NCBI RefSeq assembly: GCF_014529535.1
Contig: NW_023504022.1
Coordinates: forward strand, 7,429,132 to 7,493,131
Direction: 5' to 3'
Length of the DNA stretch: 64,000 nucleotides
Origin: Bradysia coprophila
Taxonomy: Eukaryota > Arthropoda > Insecta > Diptera > Sciaridae
In this document: piece by piece, positions 32,966-43,700 of the stretch
Numbering within the stretch: the first letter of the stretch is position 1
How the letters are laid out: every line of letters starts with the position of its first letter
The notes under the pieces: model-generated
Database searches by the model: none
Seen by the model: the letters and a program-made list of their open reading frames with translations, nothing else
What the model was told of the DNA's origin: nothing
Program-made: the position numbers and the translations under genes

Positions 32966-35003
32966 TCACAGTTCACAATCCGAATTCTCTTGTAGCACTC
33001 TACCTTCGGACAGATACTGTGTCTGGCTGTACAATCTCGGAAATATTTTAAATCGACGACGTCTAGTCGGTTGCGGCGACTGTGGTATTACTTCCATTTC
33101 TTCGTCGACATTCTCATTTGCAGTAGTCGATTCGGGCTGAAATGTGACGCATATTTCGTCCGATGCTGTCGCACGTACTGAATTTGTATTAGCTGCTTCA
33201 TGAATTGGACTGCGCGATCTCTGGCGATTATTCAGCTTATTGGCCTGAGAATTGTTATTGGTGGCTATAGTAGTGGCCAGTGTGGTTGGAATGCAATTTG
33301 CTTCGGTGCTATCGACACCATCAGCCACATTTTCTATGTGTGTTTTGGTCGTGGTGCTGGGCAATACGGTCGATTGTGATGGTACTGCCGTCATCTGCAA
33401 AGCGAAGTGAAACTTTAGGATAAACACGGCGGACGTTCCACATTTTAACCATCGGAATACGACGAAAAACAACGAAAGAATTCTTACCGTTGGAGGAATG
33501 TGAACATTACCGTCAGCGTCCAGATCAACTACTTCGCTTAGGCTTATCGTCAAGTTTCTTGATTCGGATTGATTTCGTAAACTTTTGTCGCTTCTTCGAT
33601 TTGCTGGTTTCTCCTTTGTAATGGGACGCGTTACGCTCCTGTCTACTTGCGACGAATCATCCGGTGGCAAGGTCGACATGACAAAATTCGCTGTAAACGT
33701 ATCCAGACTGCCAAAAGCAAAAACGACCGGCCTGGAAAAATATTTTCGTTTACGCCTAGCTGAAAATGGCACTGCACATTAACGTACTTTCCAGCCGACT
33801 CAAAATTGATGGTCATATCCAATGACAATGCGTCGGCAAAATTCAATATTGCTCGCAGTTCTTTCAAACAGAATGTTATGGTCGTCGGATCGGAGATATG
33901 ATAGTCGGTGAATTCCTGTGATCTGAAACGGAAGTGTTGCACGTTACATCGTTATAAAAGGTGAACAGTGAAAAAGAGTCTGCTGTGACCCGAACCCGAC
34001 CTGATCCATCCTGAGAATTTCGGGTTCAGGTCAGGTTCTGGTCAAACTCGCAATTGAAATTCAGATTCGGGTCCGGTTCGGGTTGAACCCTAAATCAGGT
34101 TCGCATACTGGTCAGACCGAACCCAACCCGTTCCGAGCATTACCGCAGACACTCACTTTAACGTCAATTTGGTGCGCATCAAATGCTTGTCCGTGTGCAT
34201 GTCGATGTTGTTTTTCAGAACAACCAAATCCGTTGCAGCTTCAATCGTTATTTCATTGTCATACATTCGAAAGTTGCTGATAATTTCCGTGAACATTTTA
34301 TTCGGCGCAGTCATCCTTCGAATGAAATTAGTTGAGTGATAAGCCTAGCAGATCGCCTGATTAATAGCAAACCTGTTCGGTGGATTGTCGGTCATATAAA
34401 CGGCATTCAACGACTCCTGTTCCAAGATCGAAACATTATGCGTTTTGATTGTGTCAAAAAGGCAATTGAACTGGAACAGCAACTTTGACGTCTTCAGATT
34501 CAATGTGATCTGACACTTTTCGACCTAAAATCACACGATTCAAAACTTCTCCGTTCAATTGCATGGTAGACCGTACGGCGTACCTGTCTCGTATTCTTGA
34601 AAACGCCCAGACACGATTTCATCGACACTTTGCATTTGTTGCAATATTCGTCGGAATTGGAGCGATCGATTTTGAAGTCGGTGAAAAAACCCGTCTCAAA
34701 GCTCATCACAGCAAAAGCCGTTTGGGAATCGTTCACCGTGCGCAAGATTAGTCCATTTTGAGTGGCTTCCAGATACAATTCGCTGCCAATTCGAGAAAAT
34801 GAATTGATCGCCTTCGATAGCACTGGAAAAGGAAACAATCTGTTCAGCCGACTTAAGGATAAAAACCGCGTAGCTAGTCTTGCAGTCATGTTATGTTCAT
34901 TCTTAAATATCTCAAGCATTTCTATGGTCACCAACTCGATGTCATTTAACAAACTAGTTGTTTGCGTACCTCTTGTGTTGTGACCATTTAAAGAACATTT
35001 CAT
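32966..35003 (-). CDS. Rad9: Rad9 checkpoint clamp subunit
   Basis: Seven coding exons (35003-34970, 34822-34584, 34524-34373, 34315-34157, 33922-33788, 33731-33488, 33394-32966) join in phase to 463 residues. The start MKCSLNGHNTR|VLSKAINSFSRIG and the later ELYLEATQNGLILRTVN match Rad9 closely. ITFCLKELRAILNFAD, INFESAGKPVVFAF and FVMSTLPPDD complete the PCNA-like domain (about 1-275). A disordered Ser/Thr-rich tail (276-463) ends NSDCEL, with basic TRRRRFK about 30 residues from the end. Family knowledge: Rad9-Rad1-Hus1 is the ring clamp loaded at DNA damage to activate ATR, and its tail is phosphorylated. Intron 4 contains a dispersed cccgaaccc-type repeat. Splices follow GT-AG; the donor of exon 3 (GTTTGC) is weak. 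Confidence 0.93.
33985..34135. repeat. dispersed 'cccgaaccc' repeat in Rad9 intron
   Basis: Runs of gacccgaacccgacc and gggttcaggtcaggt, similar to 39772-39913. It is a degenerate simple repeat with no coding role. Confidence 0.6.
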
Positions 35004-35340
35004 CTTTTACTTCCACCTTAACTTTCGTTGCAAAAACTGTTAGCGCAATTTCGGTATTTTTGTTTACAAATTTCACAACTTTGATTAATTGGGTTACGTT
35101 CGGTGCAGGAGGAATGATGACAGATTATGTCATTTAACACCGAATAACATGTGGCCAAGTCCTGTCATTTTTTGGATGGTGCGCGGCAAAATACATTCAC
35201 GTTAGGTAGTTGACAGTGATTTAAGGTATCTTGACATTCATCTTCGTAGTTAAACCAAAATTATTTAATTTTAAATACCGATTTTTACATCCTCAAATCA
35301 CGGTCAGCGACCTTAGCTTTTACTTACCTCGCGTATAGTA

Positions 35341-35465
35341 GGGGTAAACCATTATAGTTCGTAAAGTTCGTAAGTATGGCATTTTCGTGAACTTTTGACA
35401 TTTCTCCCATATATTTTATGTCAAAAGTCTACGAAATTGCCATATTCACGGACTTTACGAGCCCC
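35341..35465. repeat. palindromic MITE, family D copy 1
   Basis: ggggtaaaccattatagttc, gtaaagttcgtaag, tttcgtgaacttttgaca are answered by tgtcaaaagtctacgaaa and ggactttacgagcccc. A second member lies at 42541-42669. Confidence 0.75.
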
Positions 35466-35589
35466 TAGTATAAATCAAGTGCAAATAACGGGTAATTTGT
35501 CTCCCATAAGGCAAATGGTATCATCTGGTTGGTTCAAACTCTCTACTGTACGGCAAATGGCGTTGTTTGATTGTATTTCTTATTCCCTT

Positions 35590-35730
35590 TTAAGTGTCCA
35601 CTCCACTCAACAAAAAGTACTCCCTGAGAGAGCCGTGAGAGAGCAAACTGTCAAATAAACAAAGAAAAAATTGAAAAAATTCAATTTTGTCTCTCACGCG
35701 GAGTACTTTTTTGGAAAGAGTAAACTAAGC
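35590..35730. repeat. palindromic MITE
   Basis: actcaacaaaaagtactccc with gagagagc is mirrored by ctctcacgcggagtactttt and ggaaagagtaaact, about 140 bp overall. Confidence 0.65.
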
Positions 35731-35883
35731 AAGCATTACTCTCTACACTTGCCTTGTATTGACAATGGTCTATCTATCTACAAGAGAGCATCGATATAGG
35801 TAGAGACGCATAATTTTGACTCTATGAACAGATTCATTTATTTCAATTATATAAATCTATTTAAACGCTCCACTAATTAAATA

Positions 35884-37311
35884 GGGTGAGGCGACATAAC
35901 TACACGGTCAATATCGTCAGGAACGATATTATCGTTTTTTAGACGATAGTATCGTCTAAAAAACGATAATATCGTTTTTTTGGACGATACTATCGTTTTT
36001 TTGGACGATACTATCGTTTTTTTGATGATACTATCGTCTAAAAAACGATATTATCGTTCAAAAAACGATAATATCGTTTTTTTGACGATAATATCGTCCT
36101 GTATGAAAATATCCGCTGGACGATATTATCGTTATTTTCTTTTATGGAACAAATTTATCGTTATTTTGGACGATATTATCGTCCTGGTCGATAATTTTTG
36201 GGACGATAATATCGTTTTTAATTTATTAATTTTTTTAAATTTGAGACGATAATATCGTTTTTAATTTATTTAAAATGAAAATTCTAGACGATAATATCGT
36301 CCTGGGCGATATTATCGTTCTGGATGGTTGTTGAAGACGAAACACAAAATCTTGTAGATAAACACCTTTTTATAGACGGCAAATATATATTAAAAATTGG
36401 TTCATTTGGTTCCGTAAATTTAAATTTTATAATAGAAAAATTACACAGACTAATTATGAGACGATGCGAGAAAAAAAATTAACTCCTAAGTTCCGACACC
36501 GTTCCGGCGCCCGGCTCGCATTGCGGCCCTCCGCTTCGCTCCGGGGCAATGGGCCGGATCGCTCGGCGTGTTAAAACGCTTTTTTTGTACAATCTAAGTT
36601 GGTATTCATTTCGTAAAAAGATGAATTATTTAGGGACGAACTAAACGCCTTTTTTAAACACTGATGTGTAGGTGATTTCCTCTGACAATTGTTTTTCGAT
36701 ATTTTGGAAGAGAATTCGGTTCTTGCTGCACCTCTGAGTAAAATTGAGTCCTGGACAATATTACCACACAAAACTAAACGATAATATCGTCCTGGGCGAT
36801 ATTATCGTTTTTTTAAACGATAGTATCGTCCTGGACGATATTATCGTTTAAGAAAACGATAATATCGCCCAGGACGATATTATCGTTTTGGACAATATTA
36901 TCGTACAGAAAACGAAAATATCCATTAGATTTTCTAGAACGGTAATATCGTCCAGAAAACGATAGTATCGTTTTCTGAACGATAATATCGTCCAGAAAAC
37001 GATACTATCGTCCAGACAATATTTTAGAATTTTCCAATTTAGACGATATTATCGTCCTGGATGAAAAATTTTTGGACGATAATATCGTTTTTTTGGACGA
37101 TAGTATCGTATAAAAAGCGATAATATCGTTTTTTAGACGATACTATCGTCCAAAAAACGATATTATCGTTTTTTTGGACGATACTATCGTCTAAAAACGA
37201 TATTATCGTTTTTTAGACGATAGTATCGTTTTTTAGATGATAATACTATCGTCCAAAAAAACGATAATATCGTTCCTGACGATATTGACGGTGTCGAAAT
37301 GTCCCGCCACC
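35884..37311. mobile_element. foldback element of 'acgatattatcgt' palindromes
   Basis: Ends gggtgaggcgacat and atgtcccgccacc are imperfect inverted repeats followed by ggtcaatatcgtcagg on both sides. The element is flanked by the 8-bp direct repeat attaaata (35876-35883 and 37312-37319). Both arms are packed with the self-complementary 13-mer acgatattatcgt and variants, spaced by short T or A runs. The middle (36320-36770) is unrelated and contains the GC-rich repeat. No transposase frame exists; the long open frame at 35980 is only repeat translation. The 8-bp duplication fits hAT- or P-like insertion. Confidence 0.88.
36441..36587. repeat. GC-rich repeat, third copy
   Basis: Starts ttacacagactaattatgag and ends gctcggcgtgttaaaacgc, the same unit as at 25632-25920. 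It sits in the middle of the foldback element. Confidence 0.85.
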
Positions 37312-37760
37312 ATTAAATAGGGATCGATGCTGCTTTAAAAATGTTTATTCTTTCGGTACACCTACAAGAAAAGCAAGACACAGCCTCGGTCACAGTGTTC
37401 CTTCGATATTGTACTAACGATCGGTAGTGAAGACCTTTGGAATGGTTGTTTGAATTCACTGCACTCTAGATACCTGCTGCAACAATAACTGTCCCTTTCC
37501 CATTACTTTTGAAATATTTTTGTGAAGCGGTTGCAGCGGGACAACAGACATTACTGGCACCAAGGGATGCGTTTTTCTGATTCAGGTCACCGTGGCACCG
37601 AGGGACCGTTTGTGTACCCAAACCTGTTTCGGCTTTTAAAATTTGATTTCAATTTCAATGTCACCTGTGGAGCCTGTGGAAGTGATATGTTGGATGGTCA
37701 GACAAGAATTCAAAAAAAAACAGATTTTGGCATAACGAAACAGTTTATTCGAATGGCTTG
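37312..37760. other. 3' flank of Wdr59
   Basis: No second gene is supported. A minus-strand AATAAA at 37749-37744, only 12 bp past the Wdr59 stop, may end the transcript. Confidence 0.5.
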
Positions 37761-40700
37761 TTATAATTCCACTAATTTTGAACTTTCCTTAAGACAATAA
37801 CAACCGCAACCTGTTGCACAAACTTCATTTTTCTGCGAAAAATCAATTTTGTTATAGGATATAGAAAGATAAGAGGACATAAAAGACTTGATAGCTTACT
37901 TCAAACCATTGTTTCATATGTAACAGGTGACCACCATGTCCACAAAACAAGCATGAATTGGCAGAGCCTCTAACAGGCAACCGACATAGCGAGCAATACA
38001 GCAATGGTTTATGACAATCTCTGCACATTGGCGCCTGCGTAACTTTCGCACATTTGATGCACTCGGTGACGAATTCAACGCCACGAAACGTATCACTGCT
38101 GCTGGACAGATATTTCAGTACTTTGGTTCGATTCACTAAAAGGCCCCAACGGTACAGCATCTCCGAATATGCTCGCTTAAAGTTGTCGTAGAGGTGACGC
38201 TGTGAATCTCCCAGAATCGTTCTGCTCACAGGGAAGAGATGGACATAATTAGAGGAAGGTCAGGTTTTCAGAAAATTATTTAAAATTTGGCGGTTAAATT
38301 GCCTGTTCAGTTCGAATCCCGTCCGGCATTCATCCAACGAATCCGACCATGAATTGCTGCGAAATTGTTTGTATAAGGCGGCTCCCCATGATTGGTTTGT
38401 TTTTGAATCGACCGGAAGTATTGTGTGGTACGGCGATCCACTTTGCTGTTTTAATGGGAATTTTGTTATGCAAAAGGTTTCTTTTGATCTTACGTTTCAA
38501 TCACATTTAAGTATGGCGGCAGCACAAGCAGAATTTTGTCAATTCGTCGGATTTAATCGATTTTTTATTCTATTTAATAGGGATTCAAGCATTTTATAGG
38601 TAAAAACCCATTGTGTTAGTCGCTATTAAAGCTGATCAATTCACCGCTATAGTTCATCATCAGTTGATCAATGATGTCACTGATTTTTTTGAATTTTAAT
38701 TTTTAAGTTTTTATGTCCAACATCAACACACATACACATAACGAACAGTGGTAACAAAAAAAATCATACAAAATGGAAAGCGAAATAAAAGAAATTTACC
38801 TTAAATATTCGTTGACCGCTACGTATATGCTACAACCAAGACACCCAAATAAGTTAAAAAAAATAATTGTAAACAATAAAATTATTGACAAAAATAAATT
38901 ATAGGAAAAATTAAATGGAAAAGTTTTGTGTAGGCCGAGTTCACGAAATTTACGAGCCCCACTTGCCTCTAGATCCGCTTGAATTTAGTCCGAGTATAGT
39001 TAAAGGCAATACAAGAAGAAACTAATGTTCCACTAGATTACACAAAATTTAAAAAAAAATCTTTGCAAAAGAAAGATAAATATTCCACCGAAGTCATCGG
39101 TTCCACCGAAGTCATCGGTCATCCTACCCACACTGTTACAAATGTGAGAATTTTGCGCAATTTTTCGGCGAACAATTTCCTTGATTTGAAATATTTGTTG
39201 GATGTGATGGCAAATCGGTTAAGGAATCCTCTGTACAATGTAGAATTTATGATTCTTCGCTCATTGTTCCTCAGAATAAGAAAAAGGTGGAAGGGTAATC
39301 GATAGCAGAGACTATTTTTGGGAAAACTTTTTTTTTTATTTTCTTGAATGTCTTCACTTTTTCTTTGATTTTCCCATTCAGACGCGCGGACACAACAAAT
39401 GGCCCGAGTTTCAATTTTCCTTTGACTTTCCTACTTTTTTCTTTAACTTTCTCAAAAATATTAGAATTGATTATAAAAAAAAAGTCCCTGCCGGATAGTA
39501 TTGAATTTACACATAGAAAAGGGTAGGATGTCAAAAAACCATTATATTAGTGCTGTTGCTGTTTATTTTTCATCAACACTGAGAATGTGATAACCTGTCG
39601 TTACAATGTAACATTACATGCCCCAACAGAGTCTTTTATTGTGTAAACGTTTTCGCGAATATTCAAGAATCTTCGCGAATTGCCACGAATTTTAACGATT
39701 CTCTAAAATCTCAAAAATTACGAAAGTTCGTGAAAATTCGTGAAAACCTTTTCACGATTACATACTCTGTCAGCGGGTCGACCTTTTTTCAAAACCCGAA
39801 CCCGACCCGATTTGAATTTTCAAAACCCGAGCTAGATTGATCCGAAAATTTTTGAAACCCGAAGAAACTCGAAGCAAACCCGAATTAAATTTTTGAAACC
39901 GGAACCCGAGGACACTAATGCACAGCCTTCATGACACATCAAACGATAATGGGTGCCGTCTGATTGATCTTGCGGTATCTAACAACATGGTTATCAGTAG
40001 TACCTGCTTTCCCCATAAAAACATTCACAAAGCCAGTTGGATATCTCCGGATGGCTCAACAGCGAACCAAATAGATCATGTGCTCATCGATTCACGCCAC
40101 AACTCTAACATCCTTGATGTACGAAGCTGCAGAGGACCGAACATTGACTCTGACCACTACCTGGTTAGGGTGGTCTTTCGAGCTAGGATCAGGGCTGAGG
40201 TCAAAAACAGAGAGGTGGTGAGGAGATTTGACACCGATAATCTGAAGAACATGGACACAAGGAGACTGTATGTGGAGAAGCTAGAGGAACGGATAATTGC
40301 AGATATGGAGTCAGAACCGACAACAATTAATGATACATGGAGCATGATTAAGCAAGAAATAGAGATTGTTGCAACAGAGACCATTGGGTGGAAAACTGGA
40401 GGTATTCGAAATGATTGGTATGACGACGAATGTAAGCTTGCAACACAAGCGAAAAACGATGCAAGGTTGAGGACTCTGCAAACTGGAGCAACACGGTCAG
40501 ACACATTAGAATATCGAACCAAACGTAACGATGAGCGAAAACTTCTCCGAAAGAAAAAAGCAGAAAGTGAAAGGAAGGTTTTCGTTGAAATACAAAATTT
40601 AGCAGAAACAAGGGACACTCGAAAGCTGTACCAAAAAGTAAAAAACGTTAAAAACGGATACAGTCAACAGCCCCAATTGTGCAAGGATTCAAATGGTGTA

Positions 40701-43700
40701 GTGCTAGCAGAGGAGAGACAGTGCATGGAAAGATGGACAGAATTTTTCAAGAGCCTGCTATGCCAGAGTCAAACAGTAACAACAGAAGAAGTAGCGGAAC
40801 CGGATTCACAATTGAGCGCACAAGGTGTGGCGGAACCTACACTGGAGGAAGTTAGGGCTTCTGTTCTCAAGCTCAAGAATAACAAGGCCCCTGGATCAGA
40901 CAATCTACCTGGAGAACTTTTTAAATATGGAGGTGATGCGCTGTGTGCACGGTTACATGAGCTGATTGTGAAGATTTGGGAACGTGAAGAAATGCCAGAA
41001 GAATGGGAACTCGGAATCATTTGTCCAGTGTATAAGAAGGGTGACAAATTGGAATGTAGCAACTACAGAGGAATTAATCTATTGAACACAGCGTACAAAA
41101 TATTTGCGGATATTTTACGGCAGCGTCTCATGGCGTATTCGGAACCAACAACTGGTGAATATCAGGGTGGATTCCGCAACGATCGCTCAACAACAGACCA
41201 GTTGTTTAGCATCAGGCAGATCATGGAGAAATGCAGAGAGTTCAATGTTGCTCTACACCATTTGTTTGTTGATTTTGAAACGGCATATGACAGGGTTTTT
41301 CGGAGGAAACTATGGAATGAGATGGTGGAACTTGGTTACCCCAAAAAACTTATTCATTTAGCTAGAATGACTCTGTCACATGTGAGAGCCAAGGTCAGAA
41401 TTCGGAACAATCTATCTGTTACCTTTGAAGCCTTGGAAGGACTTAGACAAGGCGATGGACTGGCAGCTCTATTCTTCAACATTGTTCTTGAGAAGGTGAT
41501 AAGAGAGAGCGGCGTGGAAACCAGCGGTACAATCTTCAGAAAGTTGAGTCAGTTGTTAGGATATGCTGATGACCTAGACTTAATTGGACGGAACATTGAC
41601 ATCGTTAAAGAGAATTTCACGAAAATTGAAGATAGGGGGTGCTGAGTTCGGTCTCAAGGTCAGTGAGAGAAAAACCAAGTACATGACAACTTCATTGTCT
41701 GATGGCAGACCAACGGATCATACGCTGGAGGTGAATGGAAAACACTTCGAGACTGTCGACAGCTTTATTTACCTTGGGTCGCTGGTCAATAGTGATAATA
41801 GCATCGGTGAGGAAATACGTAGAAGGGTAACGCTTGGTAACAGGAGTTACTACAGTCTTCAAAAACTCATCCGGTCAAAAACACTCAACCGCAACCTTAA
41901 GTGCGAACTGTACAGATCGCTGATTCGACCAGTTATAGCATATGGATCGGAAGCTTGGTGCATGACACAAAGTGACGAACAGACACTTTTGGTTTTTGAA
42001 AGGAGAATTCTTCGATCAATTTTTGGAGGTGTCAATGTGAACGGCAACTGGAGAAGAAGATACAACCATGAGCTGTATCAGCTTTACAAGGAGCCCGATA
42101 TAGTCAAATTCATCAAAATCAATCGATTAAGATGGCTCGGTCATGTACAAAGAATGAACGAGGAACGTGTACCACTGAAACTGCTAAATACAAATCCCGA
42201 TGGAAGCCGCAGGCCAGGAAGACCGAGAGCGAGATGGAAAGATGCAATTGAGTCTGATCTGAAAGTACTAGGAGTGAGCGACTGGAGAACGTTGGCGCGG
42301 AATAGGTCCGACTGGAGAAGATTGCTGGAAGCGGCCAAAACCAATAGTAGGTTGTAGTGCCCGCCTAAGTAAGTAAGTAAGTACCCGAGGACACTTTGCT
42401 GATGTTTCCAGCAAAAAGCGTTCACTATCATTAATCCATCCATTCAAATGATTTTATTTTGAGAACAGGATTGTAGTACTGGGGCTGCTAGGAATCTCAC
42501 GCCGGCGTGATTCACAACGATACGGAAAATGACATATTAAGGGTAGACCATTATGGTTTGTTAAGTTCGTAAGTAAGTCAATTTCGTAATATTTTGACGT
42601 TTAATATATGGAAGAAATGTCAAAAGTTTACGAAATTGTCTTCTTTACGAACATAACAAACCATCCCCCATTTTGTATAAGGAAAATGTCTCATTACCAG
42701 TAGTAGGGACTCCGAATTATTGGATACAAGCAACTGAGTAGTATGCTATGTCACATTACTCGATCGTTTCTTTCATTTGTTTTATCTATCAAATTTACAT
42801 TGTCTCCAAAGTAGTTTGTTGAACGTCTGATTCTCTTATACAGAGAAAGAATCAAAATATTTACAAATTGAGCTGTTGAAGTTACGACGTCACGTCAATA
42901 CCTTAAAACTTTAATTATGTGCAACGTGAAGGCTCAGTTTTTATATCGTGTGCCAAACACCAAAAAGTTAGCAACGAAGAGAATTCGGTTAGTGATTTTA
43001 ACTAGAATGACTACAACTCTAACGCTATTGGCAAATACCTCAACCCTGATGTTATATTACAAGTTGAGAGTTTAACGAATGAGAGTGTTAGTTCACTAAA
43101 AGACATGATAAAGTAGAACCTGAGCAAAATTAATTGAAAAAGTTAAATTTAAAAAAAATGAAAATCTCGGTCAAAAGATCTAAGATCTATCCAAAAGAAG
43201 AAACAGAAACGAAATCTATGTAAAAACTTACGCTTTGATTGGACTTATTGCTGAGACTAGAAGTTCTCGACAATTCGTTCTGTGGACAATGTCGACCAAA
43301 AGCACAACAGATCATCGCCGCCGTTTGTATGTCATAATTTTGGGCATGATGCAGAATCCTGACAAATGATCCATCGAATTTGAATTCACGTCAGCAAATA
43401 GTGAAATTAATAAAAACTAAAAAAAAGGTGGGCAAAGACCCACCCTCACTCACAGTGACTCCAAAATATTTTTCGGGAATGGAATTTGATTGAACACCAT
43501 GTCATCCGATTCCGATTCGGTTTCGTTTGTCGTTGCAGCGACTATTTCGGCTAGTTCCCAGCATTGCGCTATTTCGGGATAGCCAAATTGCTGAGCTATT
43601 TCCTTGTTGTGGCGACACATGTCTGTAAAAGATCGATAGGTTAATATGAGCAGTTAGCACCTACCGTTGGACAACATACAGGCAACATTCTTTGAGTCGA

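Larger units (their letters stand above)
35004..35875. other. Rad9 upstream region with two palindromic MITEs
   Basis: Holds the presumed Rad9 promoter (minus strand) and two short palindromes at 35341-35465 and 35590-35730. No other gene is supported. Confidence 0.5.

Noticed and set aside
35980-36252. Open frame of 90 codons in the foldback element
   Set aside because: It is the translation of acgatattatcgt repeats (DDTIVFL type) and has no independent support.
38308-38330. tRNA-like B-box wording (ttcgaatcccg)
   Set aside because: It lies in Wdr59 exon 13, encodes the conserved frame, and has no cloverleaf around it.
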